In this document: piece after piece, positions 27,576 through 37,806 of the stretch
How the letters are laid out: the number at the start of each line of letters is the position of its first letter
How positions within the stretch are numbered: position 1 is the first letter of the stretch
From: Eubacterium sp. AM49-13BH
Lineage (GTDB): Bacteria; Bacillota; Clostridia; Lachnospirales; Lachnospiraceae
Assembly: GCF_003464165.1 (NCBI RefSeq)
Contig: NZ_QSEK01000002.1
Location: forward strand, 62,001 to 126,000
Direction: 5' to 3'
DNA: 64,000 nt
Translations under genes and position numbers: made by a program
Notes under the pieces: model-generated
What the model was told of the DNA's origin: nothing
The model's database searches: none
Seen by the model: the letters and a program-made list of their open reading frames with translations, nothing else

Positions 27576-28945
27576 ATGGAATACGATGTAATTATTATTG
27601 GAGCCGGACCGGGTGGAATCTTTTCTGCGTATGAGCTTATGAAGAAGTCACCAGAGACAAGAGTTGCTGTGTTTGAAGAAGGCAACACATTAGAAAAGAG
27701 AAAATGTCCTATAGACGGCAAGAAGGTTAAATCATGTATCAAATGTCCAACATGTGCGATTATGAACGGATTTGGTGGTGCTGGTGCATTTTCAGATGGT
27801 AAATATAATATAACTAATGATTTCGGTGGAACTCTTTATGAATATATTGGCAGGGATCAGTCAATTGACTGATGAAGTATGTTGATACAATTAATACATC
27901 ACATGGTGGTGAAGAGACTCACATGTATTCGACAGCAGGCACTAAGTTCAAGACTTTATGCATGCAGAACAAGTTAAAGCTTCTTGATGCGTCAGTAAGA
28001 CATCTTGGAACAGATATTAACTATGTTGTTCTTGAGAATATGTACAATGAGATGAAGGACCATATAGACTTCTACTTTAATACTCCTGTAAGCAACATTG
28101 AGGTGATAGATGGCGGTTACAGAGTATTCTATAAGGACGAGTACATGGATTGTGACAAATGTATTGTTTCTGTTGGCCGAAGCGGAAGCAAATGGATTGA
28201 AAATGTCTGTCAGAAGCTTGAGATTCCAACTAAGTCAAATCGAGTTGATATTGGTGTGCGAGTTGAGCTTCCGGCCGTTATATTTGCACATCTTACAGAT
28301 GAACTGTACGAAAGCAAAATTGTATATAGAACAGAGAAATTCGAGGACCTTGTTAGAACCTTCTGTATGAATCCTAATGGAATCGTAGTTAATGAGAACA
28401 CTAATGGAATTGTAACAGTTAACGGACACAGCTATGAAGGTGCTGAGAAGCAGACAGAGAACACCAACTTTGCGCTTCTTGTTGCAAAGCATTTTTCAGA
28501 GCCATTCAAGGATAGTAACGGATACGGTGAAAGTATTGCGAGACTTTCCAATATGCTTGGTGGTGGCGTTATTGTTCAGAGATTCGGTGACCTTATGAGA
28601 GGAAGAAGAAGTACAGAAAAGCGAATTGAGGAGGGACTCGTAAAGCCTACTCTTGCTGCTACTCCGGGGGATTTAAGTCTTGTACTTCCTAAGAGAATTC
28701 TTGATGGAATTATTGAGATGATTTACGCACTTGATAAGATTGCACCGGGAACTGCCAATGATGATACACTTCTGTATGGTGTTGAGGTTAAGTTCTATAA
28801 CATGGAAGTGGAGATTGACAACAATCTTGAGACAAGATATAAGGGCTTATACATAATTGGCGACGGAAGCGGCGTTACACATTCATTATCACACGCTTCT
28901 GCCAGTGGTGTATATGTTGCAAGAAAGATTATCGAAGAAATGTAG
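27576..28945 (+). CDS. FAD-dependent dehydrogenase, COG2509-like (one-base frameshift in this sequence)
   Basis: Flavoprotein of about 456 aa when repaired. The N-terminal dinucleotide fold is DVIIIGAGPGGIFSAYEL, then a cysteine cluster KSCIKCPTCAIMNGFGG with GGAGAFSDGKYN; the second frame ends with GLYIIGDGSGVTHSLSHASA, the C-terminal FAD loop. This matches the uncharacterised FAD-dehydrogenase family COG2509. The frames join if one T is restored at 27870 (GAC-TTG-ATG). A GGAGG site precedes the ATG. Substrate unknown. Confidence 0.87.
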
Positions 28946-28960
28946 TCACATAATATTAAT

Positions 28961-28990
28961 AAGGGAGATTGTCATAAGACAGTCTCCCTT
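28961..28990. terminator. Bidirectional terminator
   Basis: AAGGGAGA-TTGTC pairs with GACAG-TCTCCCTT around an 8-nt centre. It separates the convergent FAD enzyme and ABC ATPase genes. Confidence 0.82.
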
Positions 28991-29001
28991 TAATTAATGG
29001 T

Positions 29002-29589
29002 CTAATTAATATTTTTATCAAGCTTTATTATTTCAGCCCCTAACAGATTGGCATCATCAGTTCCATGAGTTGCAATAAGCAAAGTACGGTTATTACGCAT
29101 TTTTAATATATAGTCTATTACATTTAACTTAGTATTCTTATCTAAACCTGTGAATGGTTCATCAAGTATTATTAATTTGCCCGGATATGATAATGCTCTT
29201 GCAAGTGCAACTCTTCTTTTCATTCCACCGGATAATGAATTTACAGGCATATCAAGACTATCATCTGGAAGAATTGATAACAGATTATTACGGATTTCTT
29301 GTCTATTTGGTTTACCACGAAGTACTATTCTGACATTATCTATTGCTGAAAGGTCAGGAATAAGCCTGTTCTCCTGAAACATACAAGATACGCTTTTTAT
29401 ATCTATACCGGATATACTGCCGGAATCAGCATGTTCGAGTCCCATTAGAATTCTTAAAAGCGTTGTTTTTCCAATGCCGGAAGTTCCCATAAGACAGTAT
29501 ATAGAATTATCTTTAAGTGTTATATTAACATTTTTAAGAACTTCATTGTCATCAAAGGTTTTGCATAAATCAGTGATTATAATACTCAC
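29002..29589 (-). CDS. ABC transporter ATP-binding protein (SsuB/TauB-like, orphan)
   Basis: Small ATPase of 195 aa. Walker A GTSGIGKTT, signature LSGGMKRRVALARAL, Walker B LIILDEPFTGLD, switch His in IATHGTDD. The Q-loop segment is CMFQENRLIPDLSA. This resembles nitrate/sulfonate-type importer ATPases, but no permease or binding protein lies next to it. It starts at GTG 29589 with AGGAG 8 nt upstream. It lies at the end of the lysozyme-rhomboid block on the same strand. Confidence 0.88.
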   Translation of the reverse strand: MSIIITDLCKTFDDNEVLKNVNITLKDNSIYCLMGTSGIGKTTLLRILMGLEHADSGSISGIDIKSVSCMFQENRLIPDLSAIDNVRIVLRGKPNRQEIRNNLLSILPDDSLDMPVNSLSGGMKRRVALARALSYPGKLIILDEPFTGLDKNTKLNVIDYILKMRNNRTLLIATHGTDDANLLGAEIIKLDKNIN

Positions 29590-29613
29590 AATAATTCTCC
29601 TGATATTTTAAAT

Positions 29614-31137
29614 TTATTGGATAGAAAGCAGGCTTGTAACACAGTAAAGTGTCTGACCGTTATATATAACCCTTGACCAGCCAACCTCTGTATTATAGCC
29701 GGTTCTGGTGAAAAGCTCGCCTTTTTTAGCAGTTGCAACAACAACAGAATCTGCATCTGTCACACTAGGTTTATTTCTCAGATTAACTTCGTCTTTAGGT
29801 GTTACTGTGTCGTTACAGTCCGTGAATTTCGTGTTAAATCCGGTTGTAGGACTTTCAGTTGTCTTAGGTGTAAGGTCTGTTGTTAAATAACTTGTAACAG
29901 CGTATACAGTCTGTCCGTTGTAGACAAGTCTTGACCAGCCGCTGCTGCTTGTACCTGTCCGGGTGACTGTTTCACCATTAACAAGTGTTGTAATTACTGT
30001 TGCGTCGGTATCCTGACTAGGCTTGTCACGAAGCCTTACTTCATCTTTGGCAGTAACAGTATCATTAACAGATGTGAATACCATGCCTGCTTCTACATCA
30101 GGTGATGCGGCAGCTGCAGTTTCACCGCTTAGAGAACCGTTACTTTCAGAATAACCAAAATATGCAACGTTAATATCAACATTTGTACCAATTCCTGCTA
30201 CCCTGCCCTGATTAGTATACTGCCACATGCTGCATGTTCCTGTATATGATGTGGATGGAGTCTCTGGATAAGGCGTTGACGGATATTGTGCAACCCATAT
30301 CTTATATGAATTTTCTAAGCTTGCAGTGTTCCACTGGTTGTTGTTGGAAAGCTCAGATGAAGCTGCATAGAACATGGGTGTATAGCCTTTATCATATATT
30401 TCTTGTAAAAATGAAGTGGCAGCGGCAGTTCTTTCGGCCTTAGTCATGCTCTTCTGTCTGCTTTCAGATGTATTGAAGCCCTCACAGTCAAATGCAACAG
30501 GGTAAGTTATGCTGTAATCTGAGATGAAATCTGCAACCCAGTCTGCTTCTTCAATTGCTTCAGCCTCATTAACTGCTGATGAGAAGAAGTATGCTCCGAC
30601 TTTGATTCCGTTAGCGGCAGCCTGCTGCATGTTATACTTTGCATTGGTGTCAGCATAGATAACGCCTGTTTTCTGCGCTCTGTAGCCAACTCTTATCATT
30701 GCAAAATCAACACCTGATGAAGCAACCTGTGCCCAGTCTATAGTTCCCTGAAATTTTGACACATCTATACCGATTGTGATATCTGATGTCTCGTTAGTGC
30801 TGTTGGAAAGGATTACAGAAGCACCATTACCGGCTGACTGATTCATGGCACCGTCAGAATCAGAGTACTGTGGATCCTGCTCTTTCTCGTCTTTATCGCT
30901 TAAAGTATAATTGCCGTCGGCATCTGTTCCATTGACAGATGAAGTCTCTTCGGTTGAAGATACATTTGAAGGAGTTTTTCTGCCTTTATGACCGAAAGAA
31001 ACAATAAGTACAATTATTAATGCAATTATTGCTACTGCAGCAATTATGATTGCCGGCATAAATCTTTTCCAGTTAATATGCACAGTATCATCAAGATACC
31101 CAAGATCATCGTCATTAGAATTAAACAGCTTAGACAT
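29614..31137 (-). CDS. GH25 lysozyme with C-terminal SH3 repeats, membrane-anchored
   Basis: Cell-wall muramidase of 507 aa. A short acidic cytosolic tail and one helix (about residues 27-49) come first, then a Ser/Thr-rich linker, a GH25 catalytic domain (IGIDVSKFQGTIDWAQV, then the catalytic acid pair in PVAFDCEGF), and two bacterial SH3 domains near the C-terminus (each with KDEVxLRxKPS). The ATG at 31137 is 8 nt after AGGAGG; the ATG at 31143 is too close. It follows the rhomboid gene by 12 nt and may be a partner or substrate of that protease. Confidence 0.92.
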   Translation of the reverse strand: MSKLFNSNDDDLGYLDDTVHINWKRFMPAIIIAAVAIIALIIVLIVSFGHKGRKTPSNVSSTEETSSVNGTDADGNYTLSDKDEKEQDPQYSDSDGAMNQSAGNGASVILSNSTNETSDITIGIDVSKFQGTIDWAQVASSGVDFAMIRVGYRAQKTGVIYADTNAKYNMQQAAANGIKVGAYFFSSAVNEAEAIEEADWVADFISDYSITYPVAFDCEGFNTSESRQKSMTKAERTAAATSFLQEIYDKGYTPMFYAASSELSNNNQWNTASLENSYKIWVAQYPSTPYPETPSTSYTGTCSMWQYTNQGRVAGIGTNVDINVAYFGYSESNGSLSGETAAAASPDVEAGMVFTSVNDTVTAKDEVRLRDKPSQDTDATVITTLVNGETVTRTGTSSSGWSRLVYNGQTVYAVTSYLTTDLTPKTTESPTTGFNTKFTDCNDTVTPKDEVNLRNKPSVTDADSVVVATAKKGELFTRTGYNTEVGWSRVIYNGQTLYCVTSLLSIQ

Positions 31138-31149
31138 GTACATCGCCTC

Positions 31150-32307
31150 CTAATTGAAGTAATCGCTGCACAGATAGTTAAGTAGCATGGCTGCACCATT
31201 ACTATCCATTGCAGTGCCGTTAAGGGCCATATAGCTTAGAGCCCAGTAATCATCAGAATCATTATATACGAATTGAATCTTCAAAGAAGAATTCATATTA
31301 TTATATACTACATTACCATTGAATTCTACAACTTTCTTTTTATCGCTAGAACTGAATATAGTCCATTCTGGGTCAGTACATTTGTTATCAAGGCATTCCC
31401 CATATGTTACGGTATAATCCTTGAATATCTGCTGTGACTTTACAACATCAATACGCGAATCCTGCATAGGATTAGCTTTAGTTCCTATACCTGCACTGCT
31501 TACACCAACAAAGCTTATGATTACCGTAAGCATAATTGCGATTATCGTTGATACAGTGCTTTCAAATGTATCATTAAGATAGTCATGATACAGAATGAAT
31601 ATAAGAATTCCACCTGCAATACCGCCGCCTAAGTGACCGAGAATATCAACATTAGCACCATTGGATATAAGTGCATATACAACAATTAACGCGATAGATA
31701 CGATAACGGTTGTTTTGTTAGAATCGGTTTTGGAACTGAAGTTGGTAAACAGTGTTGCACACATTACACCGAATATTGCACCTGATGCTCCGGCTGCGAA
31801 ACGGATAACATCTGGATTGATAAGATGTGATACATATACGGATACGAGGCCTGATGCAAGTCCTGAACCGAAATATATAATTGCAGTACGAAGTGAACCT
31901 ATACGCGGTTCGAGCCTCGAACCGAACAGATACAGTGCAACCATATTATTAATAAAATGTGGTAAATTGGCATGCAGGAACATATAAGTAAGAAGTCTTA
32001 TATACTCTTTGTTGTTGTGGATGTACTGGTAATTAAGGCCACCTGTTTCAAAATGGTCATTGCCTGCTATTATGCACATAATGCCTGCAAGCAGATTAGC
32101 AAGGATTATAATAAGCACAACAGGCATGTTCCTAAGACTGACTTCTGAATATCTTTTCTTTCGACCGTGTTGATAAAAATCCTCAGGATTAATTCTGTCA
32201 GACTTAATCTCGTATATTTCATCATCAAGATGAAGGTCATCAAATTCATTGGGCTTAAAACCGCTTTGAAAGCTGTTCTGATAGTTGTTATTGTAATCTG
32301 GTTCCAT
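31150..32307 (-). CDS. Rhomboid family intramembrane serine protease
   Basis: Membrane protease of 385 aa. An ~65-residue cytosolic N-terminus is followed by six-plus helices carrying the rhomboid core: HANLPHFINNMVALYLFG, the catalytic Ser in GASGAIFGVM and the catalytic His in DILGHLGGGIAGG. The C-terminal ~110 residues form an extracellular domain of unknown role. It forms an operon with the GH25 lysozyme and is separated from the upstream two-component genes by a terminator. Confidence 0.93.
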   Translation of the reverse strand: MEPDYNNNYQNSFQSGFKPNEFDDLHLDDEIYEIKSDRINPEDFYQHGRKKRYSEVSLRNMPVVLIIILANLLAGIMCIIAGNDHFETGGLNYQYIHNNKEYIRLLTYMFLHANLPHFINNMVALYLFGSRLEPRIGSLRTAIIYFGSGLASGLVSVYVSHLINPDVIRFAAGASGAIFGVMCATLFTNFSSKTDSNKTTVIVSIALIVVYALISNGANVDILGHLGGGIAGGILIFILYHDYLNDTFESTVSTIIAIMLTVIISFVGVSSAGIGTKANPMQDSRIDVVKSQQIFKDYTVTYGECLDNKCTDPEWTIFSSSDKKKVVEFNGNVVYNNMNSSLKIQFVYNDSDDYWALSYMALNGTAMDSNGAAMLLNYLCSDYFN

Positions 32308-32343
32308 ATAATATTTCTCCCCTCATGTTAATTTTCCACTCTA

Positions 32344-32379
32344 CAAAAAAAGAATTCAGCATTACACTAAATTCTTTTT
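32344..32379 (-). terminator. Terminator after the histidine kinase gene
   Basis: On the minus strand AAAAAGAATT pairs with AATTCTTTTT, followed by a T-rich tail. It lies 28 nt after the kinase stop. Confidence 0.72.
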
Positions 32380-32406
32380 CATTATAACATATTGGGTCAA
32401 TATGTG

Positions 32407-33620
32407 TTATTTAATATGAAGCTGTGCTTTAATAATAATTCTGTGAGAACCATCCATTTTAGCTTTAATACTTCCATTATGTTCGGAAACAATAGCCTTT
32501 GCAATCGAAAGACCAAGACCATAGCCGGTTATCTTAGCGGATGTTGAATCAGCCCTGTAGAATCTGTCAAACATTCTGTCAGTCAGGTTTTTATCAATAT
32601 TATCAACATCATTGCTTACGATTAAAACAATATAGTTTCCTGAGGAAGATAATTTAAAGTCTATGTTACCTTTAACTGATGAATATTTAAATGCGTTATC
32701 AAGAAGAATTGTAAATAACTGCCATACTGATGATGCGTCACCACAGCATGTAAGATCAGGTGTAATATCATAGGTAAAATGTTTACCTGAATCAAGTGCA
32801 AGTGCATTATAAGAGTGAACAGCTTCTTCTGCTAGGTCAGAAACAGGAAAAGAAATACGTTTTATATGACCGTTGCGCTCATCCATTCTTGCAAGTGATA
32901 CAAGACTGTTAGTCATAGCCGTAAGATTTTCTGCCTGTTTCTTTATATCTTCAATCCATTCGTTATCAGGATTATCCATCAGTAATATATCGGCATCTGC
33001 TCTTATTACAGTTATGGGAGTCTTAAGCTCATGGCTCGCAGATGTTATGAATTCTTTCTGTTTGCGATGTGCTTTAGCAATAGGCATTACGATAAGCTTT
33101 GAAGCAAATATAAGAACAAGAAGCATAATACCTATACCTACGCATGAACCTCGATAAGTGAAAGTGCAGTTTTCTTAACATCATCTATCATATTACTTCG
33201 AAGTACGAATACAGCAATTGTACGTTTCTCTTTTTCATATATGCAATATCTGTAACCATTGTAAAATCCATCAAGTACTCCGGTTTCATAAGCTTCATTA
33301 TATATTGTCAAAGCCTTATATTTAGAAATATCAGATATGTTATCGACATTAATGGTTCTGGGGCGGTTATTTTTATCAAATGTAATATAGAAAAACCTGG
33401 CATCTGCTTTAATCGGTTTTTTGTCTAGAATATTAATGTATATAGATGAAACGAGATGGTCGGATTTAGCGACCATTTTATTGTATGTGTTTCTGACACT
33501 TGTATACACAATAAATCCTTGCATAATTATTACAACTGCCATTGAAAGAACTATAAATTGTATTCTTAAGCGGGTAAGCATTTTCTCATTATAATTAGAT
33601 GCTTTATTGTTTTTTGACAT
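32407..33620 (-). CDS. Sensor histidine kinase (one-base frameshift in this sequence)
   Basis: Membrane sensor of about 404 aa when repaired. N-terminal helix (about 20-42), extracytoplasmic sensor (about 43-150), second helix, then the H-box SASHELKTPITVI, N-box LLDNAFKYSS and G-box GYGLGLSIAKAIV. The frames join if one base is restored at 33147-33148, giving SLIEVSCVGIGIM across the junction. It follows its response regulator by 17 nt. The signal is unknown. Confidence 0.9.
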
Positions 33621-33637
33621 TATATACCTTCTTTATA

Positions 33638-34309
33638 TTAGTTGTTATTTTTTAAATAATATCCCATATTTCTTCTTGTAGCAATAGAATAATCAGACTT
33701 TAAAGCTTCAAGTTTTCTCCTGAGATAAGATATATAAGTCCATACGGTGCTGATATCTGAATCAGATTCACTGCCCCAGATTTTCTCCATAAAATGTTCT
33801 GCCGAAATAACCTGGGTTTTATTATTCATGAACATTAGCATCATCTGATATTCCTTATTAGTAAGAAGAAATGAACCTGAAGGAGAAGATAATTCACATG
33901 TAGTTGTGTTCAGCGAAATATTTCCAAGTGTAATAACATTATCCTGTTGTTTTTCAGAGCGTGTAAGTACACGGATTCTTGCAAGCAGTTCTCTTGTGTC
34001 AAATGGTTTGGTAAGATAATCGTTAGCACCATTATCAAGCCCTTCTACTTTATCATCAATCTCTGTCTTGGCTGTGAGCATAAGAACAGGAATGTTGCTG
34101 CCACGTTTTCTTAGATTCTTTAAAGCTGTAATTCCATCCATTACCGGCATCATGATATCCATTATTACCATGTCATATATATCCTGGTCAAGATAGTCAA
34201 GTGCAAGCTGCCCATTGTCAACGCAGTCAACAGTGTAATTATTCTTCTGTAATATAGTTGATACAGCCCTTGATAATGATCGGTCATCTTCAACTAATAA
34301 TATTCTCAT
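33638..34309 (-). CDS. OmpR-family response regulator
   Basis: DNA-binding regulator of 223 aa. The receiver has the acidic pair EDD near residue 7, the phospho-accepting Asp in MVIMDIMMPVMDG (about residue 51), and conserved Thr/Lys in LMLTAKTE and LTKPFDT. A winged-helix output domain ends at the C-terminus (SDISTVWTYISYLRRKL). It pairs with the kinase downstream. Confidence 0.95.
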   Translation of the reverse strand: MRILLVEDDRSLSRAVSTILQKNNYTVDCVDNGQLALDYLDQDIYDMVIMDIMMPVMDGITALKNLRKRGSNIPVLMLTAKTEIDDKVEGLDNGANDYLTKPFDTRELLARIRVLTRSEKQQDNVITLGNISLNTTTCELSSPSGSFLLTNKEYQMMLMFMNNKTQVISAEHFMEKIWGSESDSDISTVWTYISYLRRKLEALKSDYSIATRRNMGYYLKNNN

Positions 34310-34333
34310 ATATAATCCTCCAGTCGAATAATA

Positions 34334-35464
34334 TTAATTCCAGTAGCCAAGTTCTATACCTTTTAAGTATATAGCTTTGGCTTTGGAATAATATCCATAA
34401 GAGTTAAAATGTGTGAAATCAGCACGAATCTGTTCAGGAAGATTGCCTGTCTGTATATCAATTATATCATTCTCGGTTGGTGTAAGTCCACAGTCAGATA
34501 GTGCATTTTCCATAAGATAAAGTCTGGTGTTAAGGAAATGTTCTCCAAATGCATAATACAGAGCTTGTTCCCATAATGTTGCATGAAGTCCTGCATAATT
34601 ACCATTACTATCGTATACATCCTGATATATGTCAGCTGATTCTCCCGGATTATCAGTATCGCCAACAATTATATAATCAGCATAATAGCTGTTATCAATT
34701 ATATTCTGATATTGTCTTATAAGTTCATCATAATCATTCTCCCAGCCACCATTACTTCCCATCTCAAGAATAAGAATATCATTGCGGTGATCATAAGCTG
34801 CCTTAGGAATAACCCTTGTCCATGCGTTAATATACATTTCAGTTACAGAATCGTAGTCTGCATCAGAACATATAGAGATATATAAGCCGTCATCGGCTCT
34901 TTCGACATAACATAAAACATCATTAATATATACAGTGTCCGGATATGCGTTATCTTCATATCCATATCCACTGTAATCATCCATTTCGATTGTTTCTTCA
35001 TTTTCATCAACGAATTTTGTATAAGCTGATGAGTGGTCGGTTATATAGATATCACGGTCAGTGTATATAGGAATTCCGCCAGCACGTAAAGCAATCTGAT
35101 ATGAATCTTCACCGCCTACACCAAAGTTGTAGGTATTGATTGAAGTAAAATATTGCAGAGCAGATGGAGTTGTGTAGTACGAAATATCAAGAATTTCATC
35201 ATCTGAATATATATATGCTTCATTACTTCCCGCTCCCTGCATCATGCTATCACCCCAGCATGCTATGCTGCGTTCTGGGATTTCATCATAGAAGACTTTT
35301 TCATTAGTATTATATTCAAGAATAAAATTATCATTATTAGATACTATGTATGTGGACTGAGTGTTGTTTAATGTTAGCTTAGAATTTTTTCCGGAACATC
35401 CTGTTAAGAATAGGCTTAACAATATAGTACTTATATTTAATAAAGCAAAAAGTTTCTTTTTCAT
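34334..35464 (-). CDS. SGNH/GDSL-like hydrolase lipoprotein
   Basis: Secreted lipoprotein of 376 aa: signal peptide with lipobox LFLTGC, then an SGNH fold. Block I is IACWGDSMMQGAGSNE, block III is MGSNGGWEND, and block V is DFTHFNSYGYY (Asp-x-x-His). Likely an esterase or deacetylase acting on a wall polymer. It is transcribed first, ahead of the response regulator (24 nt gap), so the kinase may sense a product of the wall. Confidence 0.83.
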   Translation of the reverse strand: MKKKLFALLNISTILLSLFLTGCSGKNSKLTLNNTQSTYIVSNNDNFILEYNTNEKVFYDEIPERSIACWGDSMMQGAGSNEAYIYSDDEILDISYYTTPSALQYFTSINTYNFGVGGEDSYQIALRAGGIPIYTDRDIYITDHSSAYTKFVDENEETIEMDDYSGYGYEDNAYPDTVYINDVLCYVERADDGLYISICSDADYDSVTEMYINAWTRVIPKAAYDHRNDILILEMGSNGGWENDYDELIRQYQNIIDNSYYADYIIVGDTDNPGESADIYQDVYDSNGNYAGLHATLWEQALYYAFGEHFLNTRLYLMENALSDCGLTPTENDIIDIQTGNLPEQIRADFTHFNSYGYYSKAKAIYLKGIELGYWN

Positions 35465-35602
35465 ACGAACTCCTCCAATCTTATGACTTTATTCTGGCAT
35501 TACTATAAAATGTCAACCTAAAATTAAATTAAAAAATATTCACTATTTATCAATTAAATGGTAAAATATCAAAGTATGTTTAGATAATGGAGGCAGATTA
35601 TT

Positions 35603-36772
35603 ATGGATTCAACATTAAGAAGAACATGGGCTGAAATAGATATGGATGCACTTGCACACAATTATGAAACATTAAGAAAGAGAATTGGAGAAAATGTTAA
35701 GTTCTTAGGTGTTGTGAAAGCAGACGCTTATGGTCATGGTTCTGTTCAGGTGAGCAGACTTTTACAGGAATTAGGAGCAGATTATCTTGCTGTCAGCAGT
35801 ATAGATGAGGCAATAGAATTAAGACATAATTCAATTACAATGCCAATTCTTATACTAGGTCATACACCTAAGGAAGAGGTTGGGCAGCTTATTAAGAACA
35901 ATATAACACAGGCTGTCACATGTAAGGCCAAGGCACTTGAATACAGTGAAGAAGCTGTCAGATGTGGTGGTACATTAAAGATTCACATCAAGGTTGATAC
36001 AGGTATGTCACGACTTGGTTACCTTTGTGATGGTGATTATTTTGACAGTGGTGTTGAAGGAATATGTGAAGGCTGTTCACTTCCCGGTCTTGACGCAGAG
36101 GGAATATTTACACATTTTGCTGTATCTGATGAATTCGGGGAAGAATGTGAGGCATATACTAAGCATCAGTTTGAATTGTTTACAAGCGTAATTGATGCAG
36201 TAGAAAAAAAACTAGGGAAAAAATTTAAAATAAGACATTGTGCCAATACTGGTGCTGTTGCCAGATATCCAGAGACCTGGCTTGATATGGTAAGACCAGG
36301 ACTTCTGCTTTATGGTTATGGCGATTTTGCACAGGAACTTGGACTTAAGCCAGTTATGTCTCTTAAGACAACAGTAAGTACTATTAAGACTTACCCTGCT
36401 GGAACAGCTATAAGCTATGGTGGAATATATAAGACTGACAGGAAAACAAGAATGGGAGTCGTTCCTTATGGATATGCAGATGGATATTTCAGATGCCTTT
36501 CTAACAGATATGAGCTTATGACTGAGGAAGGTCCTGTTCCACAGAGAGGCAAGATATGTATGGATATGTGCATGATTGATCTTACTGATAAGATGAACGT
36601 CGATGTTGGAAGCGAAGTTGAAATATTTGGTAAGGCTAATCCTATTGAGCATATGGCACAGCTGGCAGGAACTATTCCGTATGAACTTACTTGTGCAGTA
36701 AGTAAGCGAGTTCCAAGATTGTACATAAAGAATGGTAAGGTTTACGAGAAAGAATTATTATTACGAGGATAA
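35603..36772 (+). CDS. alr: Alanine racemase
   Basis: PLP enzyme converting L- to D-alanine for peptidoglycan, 389 aa. The PLP lysine is in GVVKADAYGHG (about residue 40), and the C-terminal catalytic Tyr region is AISYGGIYKTDR. VDTGMSRLG and KICMDMCMIDLTD also fit. A GGAGG site precedes the ATG. Followed 28 nt later by the TAXI lipoprotein and gltS. Confidence 0.95.
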   Translation: MDSTLRRTWAEIDMDALAHNYETLRKRIGENVKFLGVVKADAYGHGSVQVSRLLQELGADYLAVSSIDEAIELRHNSITMPILILGHTPKEEVGQLIKNNITQAVTCKAKALEYSEEAVRCGGTLKIHIKVDTGMSRLGYLCDGDYFDSGVEGICEGCSLPGLDAEGIFTHFAVSDEFGEECEAYTKHQFELFTSVIDAVEKKLGKKFKIRHCANTGAVARYPETWLDMVRPGLLLYGYGDFAQELGLKPVMSLKTTVSTIKTYPAGTAISYGGIYKTDRKTRMGVVPYGYADGYFRCLSNRYELMTEEGPVPQRGKICMDMCMIDLTDKMNVDVGSEVEIFGKANPIEHMAQLAGTIPYELTCAVSKRVPRLYIKNGKVYEKELLLRG

Positions 36773-36800
36773 ATACAAATATTAATACGAGGACGAATGA

Positions 36801-37760
36801 ATGAAGAAAATATTATGTGTATTAATGTCATGTATGCTGCTTGTGATTACAGGCTGCAGCGGGCATAGCAAGAACCTGAAATTTGGTGCAGCTGATATTG
36901 GTGGTATGTATTATTCATTTGCAAGCACATTTACACAGCTTGCTGATAAAGAAATAGATGGATATGCATTTGAAACAAGGACTACTGCTGGTTCGGTTGC
37001 TAATTTAAGACTTATATCTGATGGGTATATCGACCTTGCTATTGTTCAGGCAGATTTGTTAAGTGATGCTTATAATGCAACAGGAGCCTTCACTGATAAG
37101 AAGTATCAGAAAGGTTATAAGGCAGTTGCGTCTCTTTATACAGAAGCCTGTCAGATTGTTGTAAGAAATGATTCAGGAATCACAAGTGTTGATGATCTGA
37201 TTAACAAGACTGTAAGTGTTGGTGCTTCTGAGTCAGGAACCGAAAAGAATGCAGAGCAGATATTAAAGATGAGCGGTATTGCAGATGAACTTATTAATAA
37301 GGTTAATATGGATTATACTGAAGCCGCTGCAAAGCTTAAAAATGGCGACATTGATGCATTTTTCTGTACTGCAGGAACAAGAACCGGAGTTATAGAGCAG
37401 TTGTCAAAGGAATGTGATATCAGTCTTATAAGTCTTGATGACAAATGTATTGATAAGATGTTATCAGCATATTCCCTCTGCGAAAAGTACACTATTCCGG
37501 CGGGAACTTATCAGGGCCAGGATGCAGCTGTTACTACTATTGGTATTAAGGCAGTTCTGATTGCAAGACAGTCGCTGTCAGATGATGTTATTAAGAATGT
37601 GACTAAGACTTTATATGAGCATGCAGATGACTTCAAGTATGCTACTTCTCTTGACATTACATTCAACGTTAAAGAAGCTGCTAACGGAGTGGATATTCCA
37701 TTCCATTCAGGTGCGGCAGATTATTATACAGAGAAAGGCATCAAAGTTTTGACAGAATAA
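36801..37760 (+). CDS. TAXI family solute-binding lipoprotein
   Basis: Extracytoplasmic binding protein of 319 aa with lipobox LLVITGC. The TAXI signature follows: FGAADIGGMYYSFASTFTQL near the start, then TTAGSVANLRLISDGYIDLA. TAXI proteins feed TRAP-type symporters, and some characterised ones bind glutamate. No TRAP membrane subunit is nearby; the next gene, 46 nt downstream, is a sodium/glutamate symporter. The pair may form a binding-protein-assisted glutamate importer (inference). Confidence 0.9.
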   Translation: MKKILCVLMSCMLLVITGCSGHSKNLKFGAADIGGMYYSFASTFTQLADKEIDGYAFETRTTAGSVANLRLISDGYIDLAIVQADLLSDAYNATGAFTDKKYQKGYKAVASLYTEACQIVVRNDSGITSVDDLINKTVSVGASESGTEKNAEQILKMSGIADELINKVNMDYTEAAAKLKNGDIDAFFCTAGTRTGVIEQLSKECDISLISLDDKCIDKMLSAYSLCEKYTIPAGTYQGQDAAVTTIGIKAVLIARQSLSDDVIKNVTKTLYEHADDFKYATSLDITFNVKEAANGVDIPFHSGAADYYTEKGIKVLTE

Positions 37761-37806
37761 TTAAATCTGTATATCAGGTTAATGTAATAAAGAATGGAGA
37801 AATTTA

